Assembly: GCF_039541115.1 (NCBI RefSeq)
Contig: NZ_BAABFP010000008.1
Location: 62,001 to 126,000 of the forward strand
DNA length: 64,000 nt
Direction: 5' to 3'
DNA from: Angustibacter luteus
Lineage (GTDB): Bacteria > Actinomycetota > Actinomycetes > Actinomycetales > Angustibacteraceae
The notes under the pieces were generated by a model. It saw nothing but the letters and a program-made list of their open reading frames with translations, did not search any database and had not been told where the DNA came from. The first letter of the stretch is position 1; each line of letters begins with the position of its first letter. Of this stretch, positions 33,191 to 42,021 are shown piece by piece. A program made the position numbers and the translations under genes.

Positions 33191-33461
33191 GCGAGGCGTC
33201 CTCCAGCAGGGCGGCGGGCGCGGCGTCCAGTGCCTGGGTGATGGCCGCAGCGAGCGCCCGGGCCGACTCGGCGGTGAGCTCGAGCGCGACCCGCGCGGAC
33301 GGGCCGAGCGCCGGCGCCAGCACGTCGATGTTGAGCGTGTGCTCGGCCTGGGCGCGCACGGGGTGGTCGAACGACACCGAGGCGAGCGTCGCGTCGAACC
33401 AGCCCGTTGCTCCCTTGCCGCAGCCCTGCACGTCGACCGTGAACGTCTCGTAGGTGCACAT
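33177..33461 (-). CDS. DUF6295 family protein
   Basis: A 94-aa protein beginning MCTYETFTVDVQGCGKGATGWFDAT, the hallmark of a small actinobacterial family of unknown function (DUF6295). Asp and His positions and a beta-rich middle (EHTLNIDVLAPALG) are visible. AGGAGG lies six bases before the ATG. It follows the dienelactone hydrolase by 11 bp in one operon. Confidence 0.8.
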   Translation of the reverse strand: MCTYETFTVDVQGCGKGATGWFDATLASVSFDHPVRAQAEHTLNIDVLAPALGPSARVALELTAESARALAAAITQALDAAPAALLEDASLRGA

Positions 33462-33472
33462 GCGCTGCCTCC

Positions 33473-34225
33473 TCAGGCCAGGGTCCGGGCGAAGAAGTCC
33501 TCGATGATCCGCCAGCCCTGCGTCGCGGCGTGCTGGCGGTAGCCGGGACGGTCGACGGCGAAGAAGGCGTGACCGGCGTCGTCGAACGAGTGGAACTCGT
33601 GCCGTTTGTCGTTGTCCCGCAACGCCTTCGCGAGCTCTTCGACCTGCTCGGGCGAGGGGTAGGCGTCCTCCGTGCCGAAGAGCCCGAGCAACGGGCAGGC
33701 GAGCTGCGCGGCACGGCCCACGAGCGGGCGGGCCTTCAGGGTCGAACCCGCCGGCGGTTCTCCGACGACGAACGCGCCGTAGCAGTCCACGGCCGCCTGC
33801 AGCGGCAGGCTGGTGGCGGCGAGGAAGGCGTGCCGCCCACCGCTGCAGTGGCCGATCACGGCCACCTTCTGGTTGGACGACGGCAGCGCCCGCAGCGCGG
33901 CGGCGGCCCCGGCGACGTCGCCGACCAGGCGTTCGTCGGGCACCCCGCCGAGCGCCCGCACGGTGGCGGCGGCGTCGTCCGGGTCGGCGCCGGGAGCCTC
34001 ACGGAAGTAGAGGTTCGGGCAGATCGCGTCGTAGCCCATGACGGCGAACCGCCGGGTCATCTCCTTCGTCGCGGCGTCGTAGCCGGGCAGGTGGTGGATG
34101 ACGACCACGCCGCCCCGGGATCCCTCGCCCATCCGGCCGGCCGCGTACGCCTCGAGCTCGTCACCGCCGTCCCCGGTGATCGTGGTCGTGCCGGCCCAGA
34201 TGGTGTCGGCTGCGGTGTGCGGCAT
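33473..34225 (-). CDS. Dienelactone hydrolase family protein
   Basis: A 250-aa alpha/beta hydrolase. The nucleophile is cysteine, C127, in VIGHCSGGRHAF, as in dienelactone hydrolase; the acid lies in GLFGTEDAYPSPEQV and the base in DDAGHAFFAVDRPGYR. VVVIHHLPGYDAATKEMTRRFA is the typical first strand. It opens with GAAGGAG before the ATG. It probably hydrolyses lactones or esters; linked to a DUF6295 gene. Confidence 0.9.
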   Translation of the reverse strand: MPHTAADTIWAGTTTITGDGGDELEAYAAGRMGEGSRGGVVVIHHLPGYDAATKEMTRRFAVMGYDAICPNLYFREAPGADPDDAAATVRALGGVPDERLVGDVAGAAAALRALPSSNQKVAVIGHCSGGRHAFLAATSLPLQAAVDCYGAFVVGEPPAGSTLKARPLVGRAAQLACPLLGLFGTEDAYPSPEQVEELAKALRDNDKRHEFHSFDDAGHAFFAVDRPGYRQHAATQGWRIIEDFFARTLA

Positions 34226-34334
34226 GCGTTCTCCTTCTCCCGAGATGTCACGGTCGCCCCCTTGGCGGACGCTACGCCGACCCACCCAGGTCGGGTGATG
34301 GCGGGTCTTCCGGCGGCGTGGTCCACTGTTCGCC

Positions 34335-34826
34335 ATGAACAGGCAGAGCTGGAGCTGGGTGGGCACGCTGGCGGCGCTCATCCTGGTGTCGGTTCTCTAT
34401 GCCGTGCTGCCGTGGCGGACGATGCAGCCGTCCAACGGCTTCCTCGTCGCGTTCGCGTTCACCTTCGGACTGATCGCGGCCGGGGCCCTGGTCCTGTGGC
34501 AGGTCACCCGCTACCGCAGCGGCCGCGGTCGTGGCGCCGCGCAGCTGCGCGGCCTGGCGACGGCCATGTGGATCGCCGTGCTGTTCTTCTCCGGCACCTA
34601 CTACAGCCTCGCCGTCAACGACCCCGGGCAGATGAGTGGCAGCCTGCACACCCGGTTGGACGCGCTCTACTTCACCATGTCGACGGTCTCCACCGTCGGC
34701 TTCGGCGACATCACCGCCAGCGGCCAGGCCGCCCGCGCCATCGTGTGCCTGAACATCGCGTTCAACCTGGTGGTGCTGGCCCTCGCCGTCACCACCATCC
34801 GCGAGCTGCACCGCCACCGCGCCTGA
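34335..34826 (+). CDS. Two-pore-helix potassium channel-like protein
   Basis: A 163-aa membrane protein with about four helices. The C-terminal part has the pore loop LYFTMSTVSTVGFGDITA with the K+ selectivity filter TVGFGD at about 119-124, between two TM helices, so it belongs to the Ion_trans_2 group. The N-terminal pair of helices is an addition not needed for the pore. No regulatory RCK domain. It stands between two divergent-facing genes and ends 6 bp from the convergent ZIP gene. Confidence 0.9.
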   Translation: MNRQSWSWVGTLAALILVSVLYAVLPWRTMQPSNGFLVAFAFTFGLIAAGALVLWQVTRYRSGRGRGAAQLRGLATAMWIAVLFFSGTYYSLAVNDPGQMSGSLHTRLDALYFTMSTVSTVGFGDITASGQAARAIVCLNIAFNLVVLALAVTTIRELHRHRA

Positions 34827-34832
34827 GCGTCC

Positions 34833-35561
34833 TCACTGGACGACCGTCAGCGCCCCGGCGACGAGGAACCCGAGCACGGTGACGAGGCCGACGCTGTCCC
34901 CACCGTGCTGGAACGCCTCCGGCATCATCGAGTCGGCCAGCATCGTGAGCACCGCTCCCCCGGCGAACGCCTGGGCGTAGACCCCGCTGCTGCCCATCGA
35001 CGTCGACACGACGAAGCCCAGCACGGCCACCACGGCACAGGCGACCGTGAGCGCCGTCCACATCCGGAAGATGCGCCCCGAGGAGTACCCGGCGTCCTGC
35101 AGGCTCGTCGTCCCGGCCACACCCTGCGGGATGTTCGAGACGAACACGGCCGCGACGAAGGCGATGCTGATGCCGCCGCCGAGCGCGATGGTCGAGCCGA
35201 GGATGAACGCCTCGGGGATGCCGTCCAGCAGAGCCCCGACGAACATCGCCGCCCCCGAGGACCCGCTGGCCGCGGAGTCGATCGACGAGCGGTCCGACCC
35301 GCCGCCCTGGTCCACCAGGCGGTCCCCGACGTAGTACGCCAGGGCGCCGACCAGGAGCGACACCGCGACCCAGGGGCCCTTCTCCAGGATGGACTCCGGG
35401 ACGAGCTCGTACGCGACCGCGCTGAGCAAGGTGCCGGCCCCGAACCCCATCACCAGCCCGGTGATCTTGTTCTTCCCGGTGAGCGGGCGGGCCAACGCCT
35501 GGCCCAGGTACAGCGAGGCGGACGAGAAAGCGCCCCAGAAGACCGCCGTCCAGACACCCAC
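34833..35561 (-). CDS. ZIP-family metal transporter
   Basis: A 242-aa membrane protein with about eight helices. The metal-binding helices contain FVGALLDGIPEAFILGSTIA (H replaced by D in the usual HNxPEG motif, giving DGIPEA) and FVSNIPQGVAGTTSL, with E and N positions kept. A loop with Ser/Gly (GGGSDRSSIDSAASGSSG) replaces the usual His-rich loop, so metal choice is uncertain. GTG start. Confidence 0.86.
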   Translation of the reverse strand: MGVWTAVFWGAFSSASLYLGQALARPLTGKNKITGLVMGFGAGTLLSAVAYELVPESILEKGPWVAVSLLVGALAYYVGDRLVDQGGGSDRSSIDSAASGSSGAAMFVGALLDGIPEAFILGSTIALGGGISIAFVAAVFVSNIPQGVAGTTSLQDAGYSSGRIFRMWTALTVACAVVAVLGFVVSTSMGSSGVYAQAFAGGAVLTMLADSMMPEAFQHGGDSVGLVTVLGFLVAGALTVVQ

Positions 35562-35635
35562 GCGCCCACCTCTCGCTGCTGCCGCCCCGACTTCCTAGCG
35601 GAACCGTACCGACGGGGCATCGAGGGCGCCGAGGG

Positions 35636-35641
35636 TACGGT
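35636..35641 (+). promoter_or_regulatory. -10 box for a leaderless decarboxylase mRNA
   Basis: TACGGT ends six bases before the ATG at 35648, so transcription probably starts on the start codon. The same six-base distance is seen before the HTH-TOBE and photolyase genes. No good -35 is visible. Confidence 0.5.
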
Positions 35642-35647
35642 CTCGAC

Positions 35648-37024
35648 ATGGACGACTTCCACGCGTTGCTGCACCGCGTCGCCGACATCACCAGCCAGTA
35701 CCGAGCCGGCCTGGCCGAGCGGCGGGTGATCGCGAGCTCGGACGTCGAGACGCTCGCCGCCGCCGTCGGCGGACCCCTGCCGGCCGGGCCGACCGACGCC
35801 GCGGAGGTCGTCGACGAGCTGGCCGCGGCCGTGCAGCCGGGACTGGTCGCGACCGCCGGGACGCGGTTCTTCGGGTTCGTCATCGGCGGCGCGTTGCCTG
35901 CGGCCACGGCGGCGGACATGCTCGCCACCGGCTGGGACGCGGTGGCGTTCAACGCGGCCACCTCCCCAGCGGCCATGGCGGTGGAGCACGCGGCCGGGTC
36001 GTGGGTGAAGCAGCTGCTCGGCGTCCCGGACGGCGCGTCCGTCGGCTTCGTCACCGGCGCCCAGGCCGCCAACACCGTCGGGCTCTCGGCGGCACGGCAC
36101 CACGTCCTGGCCCAGGCCGGGTGGGACGTTGAGCGCCGGGGCCTGATCGGAGCGCCGGCCGTGCGGGTGCTGGCCTCGCAGGAGCGGCACGCGACGGTCG
36201 ACCGGTCGTTGCGGCTGCTGGGTTTCGGCTCCGACCTGGTCGAGGCCGTCGACGCCGACGGCAACGGCGCGATCGACGTCCGGCACCTGGAGACCCTGCT
36301 GGCTCAGGGGGAGCCGGACCAGCCGCTCATCGTCTGCCTGCAGGCCGGCAACGTGAACACCGGCGCGTGCGACGACCTGCGTGCCGCCTGCGACCTGGTG
36401 CACGCGCGCGGAGGCTGGGTGCACGTCGACGGCGCCTTCGGGTTGTGGGCCGCCGCCAGCCCCGGGCTTCGGCACCTGGTCGACGGCGTCGAGCTCGCCG
36501 ACTCCTGGGGCTGCGACGCCCACAAGTGGCTCAACGTGCCCTACGACTCGGCCTTCGCGATGGTGTCCCGCCCGGACGTGCACGCGGCCGCCATGTCGTA
36601 CACCGCCGCCTACCTCGTCGGCTCCGGGGTGCTGCCCGTCGGCGCGGACTTCACCGCCGAGTCCTCGCGGCGCGGTCGCGGGTTCGCCGTCTGGGCCGCG
36701 ATCCGCGAGCTCGGCGCGAGCGGCGTGGCCGAGCTGGTGGACCGCTGTTGCGCACTGGCGGGACGCTTCGCCGATTCCCTTGCGGCACAAGGGTTCGAGA
36801 TCGCGAACGACGTCGTCCTCAACCAGGTGCTGGTCTCCTTCGGGGACGACGAGCGCACCGACGCGGTGACGGCCGCCGTGCAGCAGGACGGCACCTGCTG
36901 GATGGGCGGCACCACCTGGCGGGGCCGACGGTTCATGCGGATCTCGGTGTCGAACTACGGCACGACCGAGCAGGACGTCGACCGGTCCGTCGCGGCGATC
37001 GTCCGCCTCGCCGCCCAGGTCTGA
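35648..37024 (+). CDS. PLP-dependent decarboxylase (group II)
   Basis: A 458-aa enzyme of the glutamate/aromatic-amino-acid decarboxylase superfamily. The PLP lysine is K293 in SWGCDAHKWLNVPYD. ATSPAAMAVEHAAGSWVKQLLGVPDGASVGFVTGAQAANTVGL matches the N-terminal half of the PLP domain, and HARGGWVHVDGAFG holds the Asp that pairs with the pyridine nitrogen. The family includes aminotransferase-like and lyase members, so the reaction cannot be fixed. Confidence 0.89.
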   Translation: MDDFHALLHRVADITSQYRAGLAERRVIASSDVETLAAAVGGPLPAGPTDAAEVVDELAAAVQPGLVATAGTRFFGFVIGGALPAATAADMLATGWDAVAFNAATSPAAMAVEHAAGSWVKQLLGVPDGASVGFVTGAQAANTVGLSAARHHVLAQAGWDVERRGLIGAPAVRVLASQERHATVDRSLRLLGFGSDLVEAVDADGNGAIDVRHLETLLAQGEPDQPLIVCLQAGNVNTGACDDLRAACDLVHARGGWVHVDGAFGLWAAASPGLRHLVDGVELADSWGCDAHKWLNVPYDSAFAMVSRPDVHAAAMSYTAAYLVGSGVLPVGADFTAESSRRGRGFAVWAAIRELGASGVAELVDRCCALAGRFADSLAAQGFEIANDVVLNQVLVSFGDDERTDAVTAAVQQDGTCWMGGTTWRGRRFMRISVSNYGTTEQDVDRSVAAIVRLAAQV

Positions 37025-37033
37025 GGGCGCGGC

Positions 37034-37813
37034 TCAGGGCTGGTTCGTCGGCGCCCGCCAGACCAGCGTGTGCATGAGGTCACCCGACAGGCGCTCGCAG
37101 CAGTTGCGGTGCTTGGGTTTGGTGGTCCGGCCGACGTGGTCGTTCCCCAGCCACGGTGGCACCCCGAACGGCAGGTCGCGCGCGGGGACCGGCGCGTAGT
37201 CGACCTCCGCGACGCTGCTGCCGTAGTTGGGGCCGGTCGCGTCACCGTCGTCGTCCGGGGTGACGATGCCACGAAGCGCGGTGATGGCGGCCCGCCAACC
37301 GGCGACCAGCGCGTCGGCGTTACGGCTCGAGGGGTGCGCGACCTCAAAGAGCGGCACGTCGGGCCGGTCGTCCCACAGGGCGACCGCGGCCTGCGCCTGC
37401 CCGCCGAAGGCCACGACCGCCTGCAGCTGCGGCCCGATGATCTTGCCCAGCAGCGTGTTGCGCCAGGCCAGGTGCGCCGGCTCGCTCAGGATGGGAGTGC
37501 CCTTGCTGGCCTTGGACGGCAGCAGTGCGTACGCGAACGCGTTGACCAGGACGTAGCTGTGGGTCAGCCCGACCTTGGTCAGGAAGCCCTGCACCCGTTG
37601 GCCCGCGTCGCCCACCAGGGTGCGGCCGGCGATGCGCTCCGTAGGGCCGGGATCGGAGGCGATGCAGAGGAGCTTGGCGGACCGGTCCAACCGGCCGCGG
37701 TAGAACACCGGTCCCCAGTCGTACCAGAACAGCTCACGGTGCGGCGCGTACGACGGCACGGCCATCAGGTGCTTGGCGACCGCCTTCGGCGGGCCGGGGT
37801 CGAACTCGACCAT
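37034..37813 (-). CDS. Uracil-DNA glycosylase superfamily protein
   Basis: A 259-aa protein. LLCIASDPGPTERIAGRTLVGDAGQRVQGFLTKVGL matches the uracil-DNA glycosylase superfamily active-site region, with VLVNAFAYALLPS and VAVAHPSSRN-type (FEVAHPSSR) motif closing the pocket. The D-P-G-P variant and long C-terminal extension place it outside classic UDG families. AGGAGG lies before the ATG. It probably removes uracil or a related base. It converges on the decarboxylase gene with a 9-bp gap. Confidence 0.83.
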   Translation of the reverse strand: MVEFDPGPPKAVAKHLMAVPSYAPHRELFWYDWGPVFYRGRLDRSAKLLCIASDPGPTERIAGRTLVGDAGQRVQGFLTKVGLTHSYVLVNAFAYALLPSKASKGTPILSEPAHLAWRNTLLGKIIGPQLQAVVAFGGQAQAAVALWDDRPDVPLFEVAHPSSRNADALVAGWRAAITALRGIVTPDDDGDATGPNYGSSVAEVDYAPVPARDLPFGVPPWLGNDHVGRTTKPKHRNCCERLSGDLMHTLVWRAPTNQP

Positions 37814-37850
37814 GGAGTGCCTCCTGGTTGGTAGGTCAGCTTTCGGCCGG

Positions 37851-39524
37851 TCAGGTCTGGGCCAGGACGTCGGCGCAGAACGCGTACAGGTCCCGGTTCT
37901 CGTGCAGCAGGTCGTCCCGGGTCATGGCGTACGGGATCCCACTGATCCCCAGGTCCTCGATGGGGATGCCGTCGGACAGCCCGGACCGGATGGCGCGGCG
38001 GATCGCCACCGTGAAGCCGACGTCGGCGGGCAGCGGGTCGAACTGGTGGTCCGTCCCGGTCAGCGCATCGCGCAGCTGGTTGCTGGTCCACACGTTGGCC
38101 CCACCGGCGCCGGTCGCCTGACCGACGCAGACGAGCGGGCCGACCTCGTTGTCCACCCAACCCGCCGAGAACAGGTCACCGGAGGAGTAGGTGTTCGCGT
38201 CCACCACCGCGACGGCCTGCCCGGGGTACGCGCGCGGCCGGTCGTTGCACCACGACGGGTCGGTGAGCGGTAGCGGCTGGGCGTACTGCTCGCCGGTCGA
38301 CACGGCGTCCTCCAGCGACTCGCTCCACGCCTGCAGCTCCAGCCGGTTGAACGGGCTCGCAGCGAGCTGTCGGGTCAACGGCGACGCGACGAGCTGGAAC
38401 CGGGTCGGCACGATCGGGTGCTCGGGCGGGTGGTCGGCGAACAGCTGCAGCATCCGCTCCGCGGCCCAGACCAGACCACCAGGGTTGCCGCGGAGGTCCA
38501 CGATGAGGCGCTGCTGCGGCAGCAGGCCCAGCAGCCGGGCCGCCTCGTCGAGGAACGCGTCGTCGTCGTCCACGTCGAAGGACCAGATGCGCAGGTACCC
38601 GAGGTCGGACGTGAGCGCCTGGGCGGCCAGCGTGTCCTGGAAGGTGGTGGTCAGCGGGGCCCGCGACCGGCCGGCGCGCAGCGCCCGCGACGGTGGCGGA
38701 ACCGGCTGCTCGTCATCCTCGCTGGCCCACAGGGTCGGGGCGAAGAGCTGTTTCTTGGCGCGTCGCACAGCCTCGGCCGCGGGGTCCGCGGCCTGCTTGG
38801 TCTGGGCCCGCGACCCCGGCTTCGCGGCAGTCGCCGCCTTTCCGGGCGCGAGCATCCGCCACGGGATGGTCAGCTCGCGCTTGGCGCCCCGTCGCGTCCG
38901 GTACCCGAGGACGACCCAGTGCTCGTCCGGCGGCGGACCGTAGTCGAGCGAGCGGAACGTCAGGCTCTCCAACGCCCTGGCCCGGCGCGAGTCGGGCCGC
39001 CCACCGGTCTCCCGGTCGGCGTAGAGCTCCACCGCCCGGGCGAACGGGATGCCGTTCCACCACTCCAGGCGCACGCCCGGCTCGAACGTCGGGTCGCCCG
39101 GGACCGCGCCGGCCGTCTTGGTGACCAGGTACTGCGGGTCGTCGTCCGGGCCGAACTGCTCGACCAGGAAGGGCAGGGCGGCCACCTGGCCGCGCAGGCT
39201 GCTCGGCCCGATGTACCGGGTGTGCGCGTCCCGCAGCCGGGTGACGACCCCGGTGACGGCGAGGTGGAACTCCGCGTCGCTGAGGTCGGAGGCCCTGCGG
39301 CGCAACAGCTCCAGCTCGTGCACCGGGTCGATCGCGTACGCGGCCCGCTTGCCCGGAAGGTGCGCGTAGGCGCCACCCAGCACGGCGATCAGGGTGTCCA
39401 GCACCGCCTGCCGCTCACCGCCGTCCAGCCGGCCGTCGTCGTCCTGGCCGGCCAGCTCCTGGGTCAGCGATCGACCACGGAGGGTGGACGAGACGTCCAG
39501 GCGCTTGCCCCACTTGCTCGCCAC
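37851..39524 (-). CDS. S41-family peptidase
   Basis: A 557-aa protein with a tail-specific-protease (S41) C-terminal domain. LGYLRIWSFDV, QQRLIVDLRGNPGGLVWAAERMLQLF and VAVVDANTYSSGDLFSAGWVDN (serine near residue 447) are standard. No signal peptide, so likely cytosolic. The GTG at 39524 sits one base after the amidohydrolase stop and behind a G-rich ribosome site. It is coupled to the amidohydrolase, so the two may process one substrate. Confidence 0.87.
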   Translation of the reverse strand: MASKWGKRLDVSSTLRGRSLTQELAGQDDDGRLDGGERQAVLDTLIAVLGGAYAHLPGKRAAYAIDPVHELELLRRRASDLSDAEFHLAVTGVVTRLRDAHTRYIGPSSLRGQVAALPFLVEQFGPDDDPQYLVTKTAGAVPGDPTFEPGVRLEWWNGIPFARAVELYADRETGGRPDSRRARALESLTFRSLDYGPPPDEHWVVLGYRTRRGAKRELTIPWRMLAPGKAATAAKPGSRAQTKQAADPAAEAVRRAKKQLFAPTLWASEDDEQPVPPPSRALRAGRSRAPLTTTFQDTLAAQALTSDLGYLRIWSFDVDDDDAFLDEAARLLGLLPQQRLIVDLRGNPGGLVWAAERMLQLFADHPPEHPIVPTRFQLVASPLTRQLAASPFNRLELQAWSESLEDAVSTGEQYAQPLPLTDPSWCNDRPRAYPGQAVAVVDANTYSSGDLFSAGWVDNEVGPLVCVGQATGAGGANVWTSNQLRDALTGTDHQFDPLPADVGFTVAIRRAIRSGLSDGIPIEDLGISGIPYAMTRDDLLHENRDLYAFCADVLAQT

Positions 39525-39525
39525 C

Positions 39526-41139
39526 TCAGCCCCCTCGCGTCGGGTAGTACCGGGACAGGTCGTCCAGCAGGCCACCGTGGAAGCCCTTGCCCACCAGGCC
39601 CTTCAGCCACTCCGCGTCGTGGGTGAGCGACTCCAGTGCCGGCACGTGCACGTCGCCCAGGTCCTTGGGCAGCCCGCCGACCGGACCCAGCCCGGTCGGC
39701 ATGTCCAGAGCCAGCCGCAGCGGCGCCTCGTCCTGGTCGAGCCGCCCGGCGAAGGCGCCGATCGTGGTCTGCGCCTTCTCGATCTCGCCCTTGGGGTCGG
39801 CGCGCACCTGCTCGATCCGAGCCACGACGTCCGCCCACTGCCAGCGGGTGGCGGTGTCGTCCGCGTGCGTGAGCTGCAGCGAACGGTCTTGTCCCGCAAC
39901 GGAGATGGTCGTGACCGGCTGGCTGGTCGCCTCCGCCATCAGCGCCGGGGTCCCGTACCGGGCCTGCCCGGCCACGACGACGAGCTCGACGTCGCGCTCG
40001 GTCGCGCCGACCACCGCGGCGTACGGGTTCGCCCGGGCGCCGGCCCTGAGGACGAGGACGTCACCGATCGCCTCGGGCTGCAACCGCCCCAGCTGGCGGC
40101 GCCACGCCCGGGCCAGCACGTCCCCCGGCGAGGACGTCATCATCGCGACCAGCTGCTCGTCGCTCAGTCCCCACCCCAGGTCGTCGCTGACCAGGCGGGC
40201 GACCTTAACCTCACCGAGGACGTGCTTGGTGCCCGAGGGCGCCCAGTCCGAGCCCAGGCAGACGGTGATCCGCTCCCGTTGCGCCGCAGGCACATCGGTG
40301 GTCCTGCCGTACAGCCACAGGTTCGAGAACGGCGACCAGGCGATGGCGCCAGCCTTGGCCCGCCACGCCTTGAACCGCGCGGGGTCGGCGGCGTTGGCGT
40401 GCACCGCGACGAATCGCGCCTGCAGGCAGCCGGCGCGCTCGGCGTCCACGAACTCCTTCGCCACCACCGAGCCCGGCTGGCCCTCGGAGCAGTGGTAGAT
40501 GAAGGCGGAGCCCTTCCGCATCCGCTGCGCCCGGGTGGCCAGCGCGGCCGGCTTGTCGGTCAGCACGCTCGCGTAGATGCGGTCGTCGTCTCCGGTGCCG
40601 AAGGTCTCGTCCTCGACGTTTCGGACGAGCCAGCCGTCCCGCGGGCGGTTCATCGGCGGCGACCCCTGGATGGTCGTGGTGCCGCCGATGATCGCCTTGG
40701 TCTCCACGTAGGCCAGCAGCTCGGCCGGGCACGCGGTGATCAGCGCGTACGCCGGCCAGGTGGTGGACGCCGAGTAGGTCGGCGCCCGGGTCCACGAGTT
40801 GTGGTGCAGGAACGGGGTGGTCTGCTTCGGCTCGGTCCACAGCGGCAACGTGTTGTAGGCCAGGTGGTTGTGCAGGTCGATGAGGCCGGGCAGGACCAGC
40901 GAGTGGCCGACGTCGACGACCTTCGCGTCGGCGAAGCCGTCGGGCGCCCGCTGCCGCGACGACGTGACCGCCGCGATCCGCCCGTCGTCCTGCAGCCACA
41001 CGGTGCCGCTGAACGCGCCGGAGCGCGCGGAGGGGACGTCGGGATGGTCGGACATCGCCAGGACGCGCCCGCGAATCGCCCACATGTGCACCACCGCACC
41101 TGTCGCGCGCAGGACCGCTAGCCCTGCGATCTTGCTCAT
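39526..41139 (-). CDS. Amidohydrolase-family metal-dependent hydrolase
   Basis: A 537-aa TIM-barrel hydrolase. PGLIDLHNHLAYN (HxH, residues ~89-91) starts the metal site, IIGGTTTIQGSPP, FIYHCSEGQPGS, FVAVHANAAD and CLGSDWAPSGTKHVLGE follow, giving the cytosine-deaminase/chlorohydrolase branch. The last 130 residues (from about LMAEATSQPV) are unusual and of unknown role. Start ATG 41139; a later ATG at 41085 is possible. It overlaps none upstream and leads directly into the S41 gene. Confidence 0.85.
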   Translation of the reverse strand: MSKIAGLAVLRATGAVVHMWAIRGRVLAMSDHPDVPSARSGAFSGTVWLQDDGRIAAVTSSRQRAPDGFADAKVVDVGHSLVLPGLIDLHNHLAYNTLPLWTEPKQTTPFLHHNSWTRAPTYSASTTWPAYALITACPAELLAYVETKAIIGGTTTIQGSPPMNRPRDGWLVRNVEDETFGTGDDDRIYASVLTDKPAALATRAQRMRKGSAFIYHCSEGQPGSVVAKEFVDAERAGCLQARFVAVHANAADPARFKAWRAKAGAIAWSPFSNLWLYGRTTDVPAAQRERITVCLGSDWAPSGTKHVLGEVKVARLVSDDLGWGLSDEQLVAMMTSSPGDVLARAWRRQLGRLQPEAIGDVLVLRAGARANPYAAVVGATERDVELVVVAGQARYGTPALMAEATSQPVTTISVAGQDRSLQLTHADDTATRWQWADVVARIEQVRADPKGEIEKAQTTIGAFAGRLDQDEAPLRLALDMPTGLGPVGGLPKDLGDVHVPALESLTHDAEWLKGLVGKGFHGGLLDDLSRYYPTRGG

Positions 41140-41235
41140 GGTCCCGCTTCCGGTGGCCCGGCGACAGGCAAACGGCGGGACTGGGCCGGCGGCGGCTCCC
41201 AGAGACGTCTGAGAATCGGGGCGCAGGCTGCCCGG

Positions 41236-41934
41236 ATGGACACCCTGCGACACCTCGACGACCGGTTGGCCGTCGCGGTCAACGACTTCGCCCGGCACAC
41301 CGGTTGGCTGCACGGACCGGCCCTGGCCTTCGCCTCCTACGGCGTGCTGCTCTTCGCGGCGCCGCTGGTCGCCGGGGTGGTCGTTTCCCGGCACCGCGGG
41401 CCGCAGGTGCTGGCCGCGGCGGGGTGGGCGCCCCTCGGCACCCTGCTGGCCGTCGCGGTCAACCAGCCGATCGGACGCGCCGTGGCCGAGAACCGGCCGT
41501 ACGTGACGCATCCCCAGTGGCTGCGCCTGGCCGCGCGCACCAGCGACTTCTCGTTCCCCTCCGACCACGCGACCATGGCCGGCGCCGTCGTCCTGGGCCT
41601 GTGGCTGGTCTCCCGGCGGCTGGGACTCGCCGCGGCGGTGCTCGCCGTCCTGATGGCCTTCACCCGCGTCTACGTCGGGGCGCACTACCCGTGGGACGTC
41701 GTGGCCGGGCTGCTGCTCGGTGGCGCGGTCAGCGGGCTCGGCTGGCTGGTGCTGCGCGGACCCTTGACGCGGACCGCCGCCGCGCTGCGGGTCCTGCCCA
41801 GCCTGCGGGCCGTCTTCGCCGCCGATCCCGCCGCTGCAGGGAACGGTCGCCGGGGATGGCAGGATGGTCACCGTCGGACGCCGCGCGCCGACCCCCGCCC
41901 CCGTAGCTCAGGGGATAGAGCAAGGGTTTCCTAA
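41236..41934 (+). CDS. PAP2-family phosphatase
   Basis: A 232-aa membrane phosphatase. Helices surround the phosphatase motifs VAVNQPIGRAVAENRPYVT (motif 1), SFPSDHATMAGAVVLGLW (motif 2) and VYVGAHYPWDVVAGLLLG (motif 3), so it should dephosphorylate undecaprenyl- or phosphatidic-type lipids. There is no stop before the tRNA: the last 12 codons run into tRNA-Arg (41897-41934), giving the tail RPRSSGDRARVS. The folded part is complete before that. Confidence 0.88.
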   Translation: MDTLRHLDDRLAVAVNDFARHTGWLHGPALAFASYGVLLFAAPLVAGVVVSRHRGPQVLAAAGWAPLGTLLAVAVNQPIGRAVAENRPYVTHPQWLRLAARTSDFSFPSDHATMAGAVVLGLWLVSRRLGLAAAVLAVLMAFTRVYVGAHYPWDVVAGLLLGGAVSGLGWLVLRGPLTRTAAALRVLPSLRAVFAADPAAAGNGRRGWQDGHRRTPRADPRPRSSGDRARVS

Positions 41935-41972
41935 ACCCTGTGTCGCAGGTTCGATTCCTGTCGGGGGCACCA
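41897..41972 (+). tRNA. tRNA-Arg(CCT)
   Basis: A 76-nt gene including encoded CCA. Acceptor arms GCCCCCG (41897-41903) and CGGGGGC (41962-41968), discriminator A, anticodon arm AGGGT-TTCCTAA-ACCCT with anticodon CCT reading AGG, T arm with GGTTCGATTCC. It overlaps the PAP2 reading frame on the same strand by 38 nt, so both products cannot be made from the same processed transcript. Confidence 0.97.
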
Positions 41973-42021
41973 GTCGAAATTCGGTCGCGAACCGCGCCGG
42001 TGGGGCCCACGATGGTCTGCG

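Noticed and set aside
33500-34300. Plus-strand frames over the hydrolase
   Set aside because: They are shadows of a gene with a full catalytic triad on the minus strand.
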